Shown piece after piece: positions 1 to 5,010 of a DNA stretch of 5,010 nucleotides (position 1 is the first letter of the stretch; each line of letters starts with the position of its first letter). Position numbers and translations under genes: made by a program. The notes beneath the pieces were generated by a model. It made no database searches. It saw only the letters and a program-made list of their open reading frames with translations, and was not told where the DNA came from. The DNA is from Pseudomonadota bacterium (GTDB lineage Bacteria > Pseudomonadota > Alphaproteobacteria > Rhodospirillales > UBA2165): contig JAQCKY010000239.1 in assembly GCA_027592155.1 (NCBI GenBank), positions 1 to 5,010 on the forward strand, given 5' to 3'.

Positions 1-1
1 G

Positions 2-121
2 GAAATGAAAGAAATTTTTGAGATCAGCCGCTTCAACTTCGTCTATGACGCGTTCGATACGGTGTCGGAAGCCATCTCTCAATTTTCCGAGGCCGCCGCG
101 ACGGCCTTTGAAGACGCGTAG
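2..121 (+). CDS. STAS-domain anti-sigma factor antagonist (RsbV-like), C-terminal fragment
   Basis: Only the last 39 codons are in the window; the gene begins off the left edge. The frame opening at base 2 reads through MKEIFEISRFNFVYDAFDTV and ends at TAG 119-121. This is the typical end of a STAS domain: an amphipathic helix followed by a phenylalanine/aspartate-rich strand and a last helix that packs on the sheet (family equivalents read like 'vrevfeisgf...v.dt.eeAl'). RsbV-type proteins are phosphorylated on a serine by an RsbW kinase and released by an RsbU-type PP2C phosphatase; the phosphorylated serine would lie upstream of the window. The next gene starts 14 nt downstream and a PP2C phosphatase follows, which supports this assignment over an unrelated short tail. 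The extra acidic/alanine tail after the STAS helix is unremarkable. The family call is by recognition of a short stretch, so confidence is moderate. Confidence 0.72.
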   Translation, partial: EMKEIFEISRFNFVYDAFDTVSEAISQFSEAAATAFEDA

Positions 122-135
122 CGGACGCCCGTCTG

Positions 136-1092
136 ATGCTTGTTCGCTTTTGGGGGACCCGTGGATCGCTGCCGGTCGCACTGGGGCATGACGGCATACG
201 CGACAAGGTCTTCAAGGCCCTCTCCAAAGCCAACGGCCAGTCATTTGCCGACGATGCGGCGATAAATCGCTTTATCGATGATCAGTTACCTTTCACGGTA
301 CGGGGCGGGTTTGGCGGCAACTCCTCCTGTGTCGAACTGGATTTGGAGTCCGATGAGCATATTATCTGCGATATGGGATCCGGCTTGCGGGGGTTAGGCC
401 AGAAGATCATGCAGACGCAGGGCGGCGGCCCGCGGATCTTTAACTTTTTTATGTCCCACGTTCATTGGGATCACATTATGGGGTTCCCGTTTTTTGTGCC
501 GGCCTATATTCCCGGGAATAAAATCCGCATCCATGGGTGTCACGAGACCATGGAAGAAGCGCTCAGAAAACAGCAATCCGATCCGTGTTTTCCGGTCCAC
601 TTCGATTTTCTGGGTTCGGATATCGAGTTTGTAAAGCTCAAGCCAGGCGAGACTTATGAGGTCGCGGGCGTTTCAGTGCGCGCAATCTTGCAGCCACACC
701 ATGGCGATTCATTTGGTTATCGGTTTGAAAAAGACGGTAAAGCGGTCGTCTATTCAACGGACGGCGAACATAAAATGGAATCCGAGGAAGAGACGGAGCG
801 GTTCGTCGAATTCTTCCGCGGAGCGGATGTGGTGGTCTTCGACTCGATGTATTCCCTGGCGGACATGATGTCGATGAAAGAGGATTGGGGTCACTCGAGC
901 AATGTGATCGGCGTCGATTTATGCCATCGGGCCGGTGTGAAACATTATTGTATGTTCCATCATGAGCCCATCTTCGATGACGAAGCGATCGACAAAATTC
1001 TGAACGAGACGATTCGTTACGAAGAGATCACGCGTGACGGTGCGGCGCTCAAGGTTTCCACAGCCTATGACGGCCTGGAAATAGAACTGTAG
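136..1092 (+). CDS. MBL-fold metallo-hydrolase (Lactamase_B_2-type)
   Basis: A 318-residue cytoplasmic protein (no signal peptide or membrane helix) of the metallo-beta-lactamase superfamily. The first strand reads MLVRFWGTRGSLP, followed by a helical insertion of about 40 residues and GGNSSCVEL (60-68). The metal motif HxHxDH is intact in SHVHWDHIMG: H108, H110, D112, H113. Further likely ligands are the PHHG histidines (188-189), D209 in YSTDGEH and H275/H276 in FHHEP. This arrangement matches phosphodiesterase or RNase Z-like branches rather than true beta-lactamases. The substrate cannot be read from sequence; a phosphodiester such as a cyclic nucleotide is a reasonable guess but only a guess. 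The ATG at 136 is 14 nt after the STAS stop, with a weak GGA at 123-125 as ribosome site. The next gene starts 7 nt downstream, so it is almost certainly co-transcribed with the STAS and PP2C genes. Confidence 0.88.
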   Translation: MLVRFWGTRGSLPVALGHDGIRDKVFKALSKANGQSFADDAAINRFIDDQLPFTVRGGFGGNSSCVELDLESDEHIICDMGSGLRGLGQKIMQTQGGGPRIFNFFMSHVHWDHIMGFPFFVPAYIPGNKIRIHGCHETMEEALRKQQSDPCFPVHFDFLGSDIEFVKLKPGETYEVAGVSVRAILQPHHGDSFGYRFEKDGKAVVYSTDGEHKMESEEETERFVEFFRGADVVVFDSMYSLADMMSMKEDWGHSSNVIGVDLCHRAGVKHYCMFHHEPIFDDEAIDKILNETIRYEEITRDGAALKVSTAYDGLEIEL

Positions 1093-1099
1093 TTCCCAA

Positions 1100-3268
1100 A
1101 TGGACGATAGAAACGAGCAAGATTCACAAAACCTGAAAAGCACCGGGTGGTCGGATTATCCTCTAGCCCGTTTTGTAACCGCCAAGCATGGCCGGCCCCT
1201 CGCATTTTCGATTCTCATCCTCGTGCTGATATTTCAGGTCGCCGCCGTGGGCGATGATTTCAGCCGCCTTCGCTATGCCGTGTTCGATCTTTATCATCGT
1301 GCGCAACCTCGTACCGTCGAAAATTTTCCGGTGGTCATCGTGGCCGTCGATCAGAAAAGCCTTTCACGGTATGGGCAATGGCCATGGCCACGGACCTTAG
1401 TTGCCGAACTGATTGAAAAAACATCCAAGCTCAGTCCTTTGGCGATCGGCCTTGATGTGATATTTGCAGAGGCGGATCGGAGCTCGCTAAAGGAACTTTC
1501 GACCAGTCACCCCGATCTCTCGGATGCTGTGAGCCGGTATCTTTTAACGCTCCCCTCGAACGATGACATAATGGCGCGCAAGATAAAGGGATTGCCGGTC
1601 GTGCTGGCGCGCGCCGCTATGGCCAAATCCGATGGCGGTAAGGATGTCGCTTCACATCCGACGACGATGGTCCAATTGGAAGGGGCGAAGCCCCATCCTC
1701 ATCTTCCACAATTCGACGGCCATATTGCGAACCGTAAAGAACTCGCGGATGCCGCCGCCGGCCACGGTTATATTAACGCGACGCCTGATCCTGATGGCAC
1801 TATCCGGAACATGCATGTGGTCATGATGGTGAACGGTAAGATCGTGCCCTCCATGGGGCTCGAACTCTTGCGGGTGGCTTCAAAGCAGAATTGGTTTTCC
1901 GTAAAAATCGACAGTACTGGCGTCACCGGTATTCAACTTGGGGACGCGGAAATCTCGGTTGGATCCAACGGTCAGATAACCCCCCATTTTTCGGTGAGCG
2001 ATGACCGGCGGAGAGTTTCGGCCGCGGATGTTTTATCGGGCGCCGTCGAGCCGGGAGCCTTCGCTGGTCAAATCGCTCTTATTGGCGTAACGGCGCTGGG
2101 ATTGGTCGATGCGCCGCCGACCCCGGTCGCCGCGCGCATGGATGGTGTCGAAATACAGGCCCAGTTTATTGAGAATCTTCTCTCAGGGTCGCATTTGGGC
2201 CGTCCCGGCGAAGCGTTGTTAATTGAGATTTTGATGTTGGTCATTTTCGGTGGATTGATGATTCTACTGGTTCCAAAGCTTGGACCTGTTTTGAGCATAA
2301 TTCTGCTGGTTCTGTTCATCGGTGTTCAGTTTGGCGTGGGCTTTGCCGCATTTTCGCAGGCCAAATTGCTGCTCGACATAGTTTTTGCGGTGGTCGCCAC
2401 GGCCTTGATTTTCGGCACCCTCGTATTTGCCGATATCATCGAAAATGATCGCCGCCGACGGCTGCTCACGTCACAGCTGGAAGCCGAAAAGCTGGATAAT
2501 GCCAGGATGGCTGGGGAGTTAAACGCTGCCCGCGAGATACAGATGGGAATTCTGCCCGACAGCAAATCAATAAAAAACTCGCCGGGTACTTTGGATGTTT
2601 ATGCTTTCCTTGAACCGGCCAAGGAGGTCGGGGGTGATCTGTATGACCTCTTCATGGTGGATGATGATCATCTGTTCTTTTTGGTTGGCGATGTTTCCGG
2701 CAAAGGCGTGCCGGCGTCGCTCTTCATGGCGCTCAGTAAGGCTCTGTGCAAAAGTGCCGCGCTCCGCGGTGAGGGTAAAATTTCTGAACTTATGTCGACG
2801 GCAAACGATGAAATCAGCCGCGAGAATCCCGCGTCGATGTTTGTCACGACGATCGCCGGCGTAATTGATGCCCGGACCGGCGAGCTGGAATTTTGCAACG
2901 CCGGGCATGATCACCCTTATGTCTGTTATCCGGGCAGGCCGCCGAGACTTCTCGAAAGCACGGGCGGGCCGCCGCTTTGCGTGATCGATGGCTTCCCGTA
3001 CCCCATGGAGCGTGCGCGGCTGGAGCCGGGCGAGACATTGGTGTTGTTTACGGATGGCGTGACCGAGGCAATGACCGCGACAAACAAGATGTATGGGCTC
3101 AAACGCCTGTCCGAGCTTTTGACCGATCAAGACGCTGATCTGAGCGCACAAGACATTGTTGAGGCGCTCTACGACGACGTGAAAATATTTGTCGATAGGG
3201 CGGACCCATCGGACGACATCACGATTATGGCCGTCCAGTATCTCGGAAACCGAAAAGCGTCCGATTAG
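1100..3268 (+). CDS. CHASE2-domain membrane sensor with PP2C/SpoIIE (RsbU-like) phosphatase domain
   Basis: A 722-residue inner-membrane receptor. Domains in order: a cytoplasmic N-terminus; TM1 at about 34-50; a periplasmic CHASE2 domain (about 55-365), recognisable by VVIVAVDQKSLSRYGQWPWPR (78-98), the GLDVIFAEAD strand (117-126), GYINATPDPDGTIR (223-236) and a conserved end with IALIGVTALGLVDAPPTP (325-342); then TM2-4 at about 372-391, 394-417 and 422-446; a charged helical linker (447-480); and the phosphatase domain (480-714). The PP2C metal motifs are complete: GGDLYD with D513, GDVSGKGVPASLFM with D531, NAGHDHP (600-606), FTDGVTEA with D652, and SDDIT with D705/D706, so the enzyme should be active. 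Predicted role: dephosphorylate a phospho-serine STAS protein in response to an envelope signal; the STAS gene two positions upstream is the obvious target. CHASE2 is more often attached to cyclases or kinases. No clear Shine-Dalgarno precedes ATG 1100, which suggests translational coupling. The stop overlaps the convergent OmpA gene by 4 nt. Confidence 0.93.
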   Translation: MDDRNEQDSQNLKSTGWSDYPLARFVTAKHGRPLAFSILILVLIFQVAAVGDDFSRLRYAVFDLYHRAQPRTVENFPVVIVAVDQKSLSRYGQWPWPRTLVAELIEKTSKLSPLAIGLDVIFAEADRSSLKELSTSHPDLSDAVSRYLLTLPSNDDIMARKIKGLPVVLARAAMAKSDGGKDVASHPTTMVQLEGAKPHPHLPQFDGHIANRKELADAAAGHGYINATPDPDGTIRNMHVVMMVNGKIVPSMGLELLRVASKQNWFSVKIDSTGVTGIQLGDAEISVGSNGQITPHFSVSDDRRRVSAADVLSGAVEPGAFAGQIALIGVTALGLVDAPPTPVAARMDGVEIQAQFIENLLSGSHLGRPGEALLIEILMLVIFGGLMILLVPKLGPVLSIILLVLFIGVQFGVGFAAFSQAKLLLDIVFAVVATALIFGTLVFADIIENDRRRRLLTSQLEAEKLDNARMAGELNAAREIQMGILPDSKSIKNSPGTLDVYAFLEPAKEVGGDLYDLFMVDDDHLFFLVGDVSGKGVPASLFMALSKALCKSAALRGEGKISELMSTANDEISRENPASMFVTTIAGVIDARTGELEFCNAGHDHPYVCYPGRPPRLLESTGGPPLCVIDGFPYPMERARLEPGETLVLFTDGVTEAMTATNKMYGLKRLSELLTDQDADLSAQDIVEALYDDVKIFVDRADPSDDITIMAVQYLGNRKASD

Positions 3269-3867
3269 CGGACGATGACTTCCACCCGCCGATTTCGCGA
3301 TTCAGAGACTTCATCCGCCGTATTGACCAAAGGCTCACGCTCTCCCCGGCCCACGGCCAGGACACGAGATGTTTTGATCCCTTGGACCGTCAGCATTTTT
3401 GCAATGGCCTGAGCACGCCGGAGCGATAGCCTGTCGTTGTCGGTAACTTTGCCGACGCGGTCGGTATGGCCGGTGACCTGAACTTCAACCGTTTGCCGGG
3501 CTGCGACGGCTTCAAACAGGTTCTTCAAGTTTTCATCGGAGGATGGGACCAGCCGAGTGCTTCCCGTGACGAAGTAGAGGACGAACGAAACGGGGGCGGG
3601 CGGTTGAGCGGCAAGGGCGCCAGAGAAGGTCTGGTCGATATCGGATTGCGAAATCGACGCTTGCTCTGGGCTGCCACCCTTGGCCACTCGCGCCGCGGCC
3701 AGGGGTTGGTCGAGGGTAACGATCTCGCCCTTACTGTTTTCAACAACAACGACACCGGAACTGCTGCCATCTTCATTGGGGAGCAGGACGATGAGGTCTT
3801 TCGGGCCGGCGCAAGCTGCGAGAAAGAGGGTCACCGCCGCAAGAATAAATAGCTTCCGGTGGCCCAT
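3265..3867 (-). CDS. OmpA-family lipoprotein (peptidoglycan-associated)
   Basis: A 200-residue outer-membrane lipoprotein when started at ATG 3867. A longer frame exists from 3924, but the internal start is preferred because it gives a clean lipoprotein signal peptide: MGHRKLF, a hydrophobic stretch and the lipobox LAAC with Cys19. It also has a good ribosome site (GAAGAAGAGAG, 3886-3876, inside the end of fecR). Position +2 after the cysteine is Ala, not Asp, so outer-membrane sorting is expected. A linker of about 70 residues precedes the OmpA C-terminal domain (about 93-200). That domain contains VSFVLYFVTGSTRL, VTGHTDRVG (131-139), the NDRLSLRRAQAIAKML helix (matching the Nx2LSx2RA signature) and RNRRVEV near the end, the region that binds diaminopimelate in peptidoglycan. 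It lies 1 nt downstream of the FecR-domain gene and is probably co-transcribed with it. The stop TAA (3267-3265) overlaps the stop of the convergent CHASE2-PP2C gene. Confidence 0.9.
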   Translation of the reverse strand: MGHRKLFILAAVTLFLAACAGPKDLIVLLPNEDGSSSGVVVVENSKGEIVTLDQPLAAARVAKGGSPEQASISQSDIDQTFSGALAAQPPAPVSFVLYFVTGSTRLVPSSDENLKNLFEAVAARQTVEVQVTGHTDRVGKVTDNDRLSLRRAQAIAKMLTVQGIKTSRVLAVGRGEREPLVNTADEVSESRNRRVEVIVR

Positions 3868-3868
3868 G

Positions 3869-4252
3869 TTAGCGGCTCTCTTCTTCGCCGACCTTGACCA
3901 GGAATCGGGTTCCGCGAACCCCAAGTATTGAAGCCGGGGTGCGGACGGTCATGGCCTTCGGCGAACGTTTCGCGATTTGCCCGGAAATAATCGCCAAGGT
4001 TCCCTTATTAACACTGGTCTGGAAGGCGCCATCATGGGTCGTCGAGTTGAATTTGAAGCGGGTCAGTTCCACATTACTATTGGGCCCGGCGGATAACCGG
4101 GTATTATCGATGAACGTCATGCCAACCTGTCCATCTCCACCGGTTATTACTGTGTCCATTTGCTCCAGAACATCGCCAGCTTTGGCATTCGTCGTTTTGC
4201 CTTCCCGGAGAATTTGGACGTTGCCCTTAAGAGTCTTTATCTGGCCGATAAC
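3869..4252 (-). pseudogene. FecR-domain protein gene, 5'-truncated (no signal peptide, no proper start)
   Basis: The - strand frame from about 4252 to the TAA at 3871-3869 encodes an almost complete FecR domain: IGQIKTLKGNVQ, then AGDVLEQMDTVITGGDGQVG, FIDNTRLSAGPNSNVELTRF, GTLAIISGQIAKRSPKAM and the hallmark TPASILGVRGTRFLVKV at the C-terminus. Proteins of this kind are normally exported and begin with a signal peptide of about 25 residues just before the IGQ-like segment. Here that part is absent: the frame closes at a TAA (4276-4274) 23 nt beyond the domain, and no ATG, GTG or TTG lies between that stop and ATG 4159. The ATG at 4159 is deep inside the domain, so starting there would give a leaderless 96-residue product. 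No other - strand frame to the right offers a hydrophobic leader. Family role: FecR-like domains act in envelope signalling and often neighbour CHASE2 sensors. The gene is followed 1 nt later by the OmpA lipoprotein gene. I judge it broken at its 5' end. Confidence 0.72.
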
Positions 4253-4276
4253 CGAGAGGCCGATGCCGTAACATTA
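4247..4276. other. Rearrangement junction between two 5'-truncated divergent genes
   Basis: To the left, FecR homology on the - strand runs up to about 4252. To the right, RsbW-type ATPase homology on the + strand begins at about 4256-4265. No intergenic DNA, signal peptide or ATPase N-terminal half lies between them. The exact breakpoint cannot be placed to the base without a relative carrying intact genes. No direct repeat or insertion-sequence end is visible at the point. Confidence 0.6.
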
Positions 4277-4465
4277 GTGTATACCGACAGGGGTATTGCG
4301 TTTAATCCCCTGACGGATCTGGATCTTTCCGATCCGGTTGATGGGGTTGAGGGGTCCATCGGCGGCTGGGGCTGGCCGTTAATAAAAAGATATTGCGAGA
4401 CGATCACATACGACCGCGATGACGAAACCAATCGTTTGAGGCTGGTCCTCTCCTTGGCGGACTAA
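4256..4465 (+). pseudogene. RsbW-type serine kinase/anti-sigma factor (HATPase_c_2), C-terminal remnant
   Basis: About 70 codons encode the C-terminal half of a GHKL ATPase of the RsbW/SpoIIAB type: a strand ADAVTLVY, the ADP-binding DxG-like TDRGIAFNPLTDLDL, the glycine-rich lid and helix GGWGWPLIKRY (normally GGLGLPLI), and the last hairpin ITYDRDDETNRLRLVLSLAD before TAA 4463-4465. The N-terminal half, with the Mg-binding N-box (E...N) needed for catalysis, is missing. Upstream the same frame stays open back to 4097 and a TTG at 4160 could start a 101-residue product, but that stretch is the antisense of the FecR coding sequence and does not look like the ATPase. An in-frame GTG at 4277 is another possible start. 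An intact protein of this type would phosphorylate the STAS antagonist encoded at the left edge and be opposed by the CHASE2-PP2C phosphatase. The stop overlaps the convergent DUF1491 stop by 4 nt. Confidence 0.7.
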
Positions 4466-4818
4466 TCAACGATCGGTTGATCCGGCCAATAGCGTTCCTT
4501 GGGATCATCGACCTCCAGAAGCCAAATGTCAGGATCACGGGCGCGTTCGCGTTCGATATGGTCATTTGCATCCTGTTCGTCGATAGCCCCTTCGCCGCCG
4601 ACAACACCCCACACAGAGCCTCCATCCAGGCTGGTATGACGGCGTAACAAGAGACAGCGGCCGTTTTCCCGGACCAGGCGGACAATCACCGAGCCAGCAT
4701 CAGGATCGCCCCGCTGTGTAACCACGACGGGAATGAAGTTCAGGTCACAGAGCCTGACCTGTGCTTGAACCCAGACGCGGGTGGCCAGCCGGGGTTCTGG
4801 TCCAATTTTATCAATCAT
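4462..4818 (-). CDS. DUF1491 family protein
   Basis: A 118-residue soluble protein of unknown function, close to the usual family length (about 110-120). Recognisable features are LATRVWVQAQVRLCDLNF near the start (11-28), the conserved core QRGDPDAGSVIVRLVR (35-50), a W-containing strand region (about 67-75) with an acidic E/D-rich segment after it, and RDPDIWLLEVDD (94-105). DUF1491 is found mainly in alphaproteobacteria and no biochemical role is established that I know of. ATG 4818 is the natural start because little coding sequence could precede WVQA in the family; the ribosome site is weak (TTTGAG just upstream). It is transcribed divergently from the exported-protein gene at 4910 and converges on the rsbW remnant. 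The TAG stop (4464-4462) lies across the TAA of that remnant. Confidence 0.88.
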   Translation of the reverse strand: MIDKIGPEPRLATRVWVQAQVRLCDLNFIPVVVTQRGDPDAGSVIVRLVRENGRCLLLRRHTSLDGGSVWGVVGGEGAIDEQDANDHIERERARDPDIWLLEVDDPKERYWPDQPIVD

Positions 4819-4909
4819 AGCTCAAATTATCTGATCCAGGGCGGAGAGTGAACCGGGCAATACATCCTACCGTATCTATTTTGAATGCTTTTGATAGCGG
4901 GGTGTTTCG
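4819..4909. promoter_or_regulatory. Divergent intergenic region (DUF1491 gene / exported-protein gene)
   Basis: These 91 nt separate two divergent starts and must hold the promoters for both genes unless these lie inside the neighbouring coding sequences. The right half is AT-rich compared with the flanks. No pair of -35 and -10 boxes with proper spacing is convincing on either strand; TTGAAT at 4881-4886 resembles a -35 box but lacks a matching -10. A tandem 10-bp repeat lies inside. Confidence 0.45.
4879..4898. repeat. Tandem imperfect 10-bp repeat upstream of the TTG start
   Basis: TTTTGAATGC (4879-4888) is followed directly by TTTTGATAGC (4889-4898), with 8 of 10 positions identical. One helical turn of spacing would place both copies on the same face of the DNA, as in some operator sites. 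Chance is also plausible for so short a repeat. Confidence 0.4.
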
Positions 4910-5010
4910 TTGGCGAAACTGAGTTTAGTGTTAGTCGCCCTCTGGTTGATATTCATCCCCGGAGTCGACGCGACGGCACCCAAAGCGGCACCGTTGGATC
5001 CGTTAAAACT
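4910..5010 (+). CDS. Exported protein of unknown function, N-terminal fragment
   Basis: The frame is open to the right edge and only 33 complete codons are visible. Starting with TTG at 4910-4912 it encodes a standard signal peptide: a short basic N-region MAKLS, a hydrophobic core LVLVALWLIFIP and a plausible signal-peptidase I site around GVDATA-PKAAP, followed by a proline/alanine-rich start of the mature protein. A purine-rich GGGGTG at 4899-4904 sits about 5-7 nt upstream and fits a ribosome binding site. The in-frame TAG at 4895-4897 rules out any start further left, and no in-frame ATG is available, so TTG is the best choice; an in-frame GTG at 4928 would spoil the signal peptide. There is no lipobox cysteine. 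The mature domain is outside the window, so no function can be given. It could share a promoter region with the divergent DUF1491 gene. Confidence 0.65.
   Translation, partial: MAKLSLVLVALWLIFIPGVDATAPKAAPLDPLK

Noticed and set aside
2567..3151. A 194-codon open frame on the - strand inside the PP2C region.
   Set aside because: It lies fully antisense to a PP2C domain with all motifs intact; the translation is rich in Arg/His/Gln with no recognisable domain, typical of a shadow frame.
3466..3852. A 128-codon + strand frame opposite the OmpA gene.
   Set aside because: Shadow of the lipoprotein/OmpA coding sequence; no domain or signal recognisable.
3868..3924. Extended N-terminus for the OmpA lipoprotein starting at 3924.
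   Set aside because: It would place 19 polar residues before the lipoprotein signal peptide and overlap the end of fecR; the ATG at 3867 has a good ribosome site and gives a normal signal peptide.
4097..4255. Open + strand frame upstream of the rsbW remnant, with an N-box-like LQNIASFG segment after TTG 4160.
   Set aside because: It is the exact antisense of well-conserved FecR codons, lacks the glutamate four residues before the Asn that the RsbW N-box needs, and its spacing to the DxG motif is about 8 residues too long.
3269..4255. The fecR-ompA segment as a mobile cassette inserted between the CHASE2-PP2C and rsbW genes.
   Set aside because: Possible in principle, but there are no terminal inverted repeats, target duplications or recombinase genes, and composition looks like the flanks; kept only as an alternative explanation of the junction.
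4237..4431. A - strand frame that might supply the missing FecR signal peptide by frameshift.
   Set aside because: Its start has no hydrophobic core, it is antisense to the recognisable ATPase remnant, and it does not join the FecR frame with a plausible leader.

Overview
The window looks like chromosomal DNA of an alphaproteobacterium, probably Rhodospirillales or a related order. The basis is a DUF1491-family gene (to my knowledge essentially alphaproteobacterial), together with moderately high GC, densely packed genes and a CHASE2/FecR/OmpA gene set of the kind seen in that class. The assignment comes from family recognition, not from a search.

Left part (1-3268, + strand): three tightly spaced genes form a partner-switching signalling operon. 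They are the C-terminal end of a STAS anti-sigma-factor antagonist (ends at 121), a metallo-beta-lactamase-fold hydrolase (136-1092), and a 722-residue membrane protein with an extracytoplasmic CHASE2 sensor, three further membrane helices and a cytoplasmic PP2C/SpoIIE (RsbU-like) phosphatase (1100-3268). The expected logic is that CHASE2 senses an envelope signal and the PP2C domain dephosphorylates the STAS protein. That protein would then bind an RsbW-type kinase/anti-sigma factor. The role of the MBL enzyme is unknown.

Middle part (3265-about 4252, - strand): an OmpA-family lipoprotein gene lies immediately downstream of a FecR-domain gene, with a 1-nt gap, so they form one transcription unit running toward the left operon. 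FecR-domain proteins are recurrent neighbours of CHASE2 sensors, so this pair probably belongs functionally with the sensor.

Junction (about 4250-4270): this is the most interesting spot. The FecR reading frame is recognisable up to the start of its domain but has no signal peptide and no start codon upstream of the domain. Immediately to its right, on the opposite strand, the C-terminal half of an RsbW-type ATPase begins (to 4465), without its N-terminal half. Both genes have lost their 5' ends and meet back to back. The simplest explanation is a deletion across a divergent fecR/rsbW promoter region; a cassette replacement or an assembly chimera could give the same picture. If real, the kinase of the partner switch and the export of FecR are both lost, and the fecR-ompA promoter is gone.

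Right part (4462-5010): a DUF1491 gene on the - strand converges on the rsbW remnant with overlapping stop codons. A 91-nt divergent intergenic region follows. The window ends in the first 33 codons of an exported protein starting with TTG at 4910. No tRNA, rRNA, CRISPR, insertion sequence or convincing intrinsic terminator was seen.
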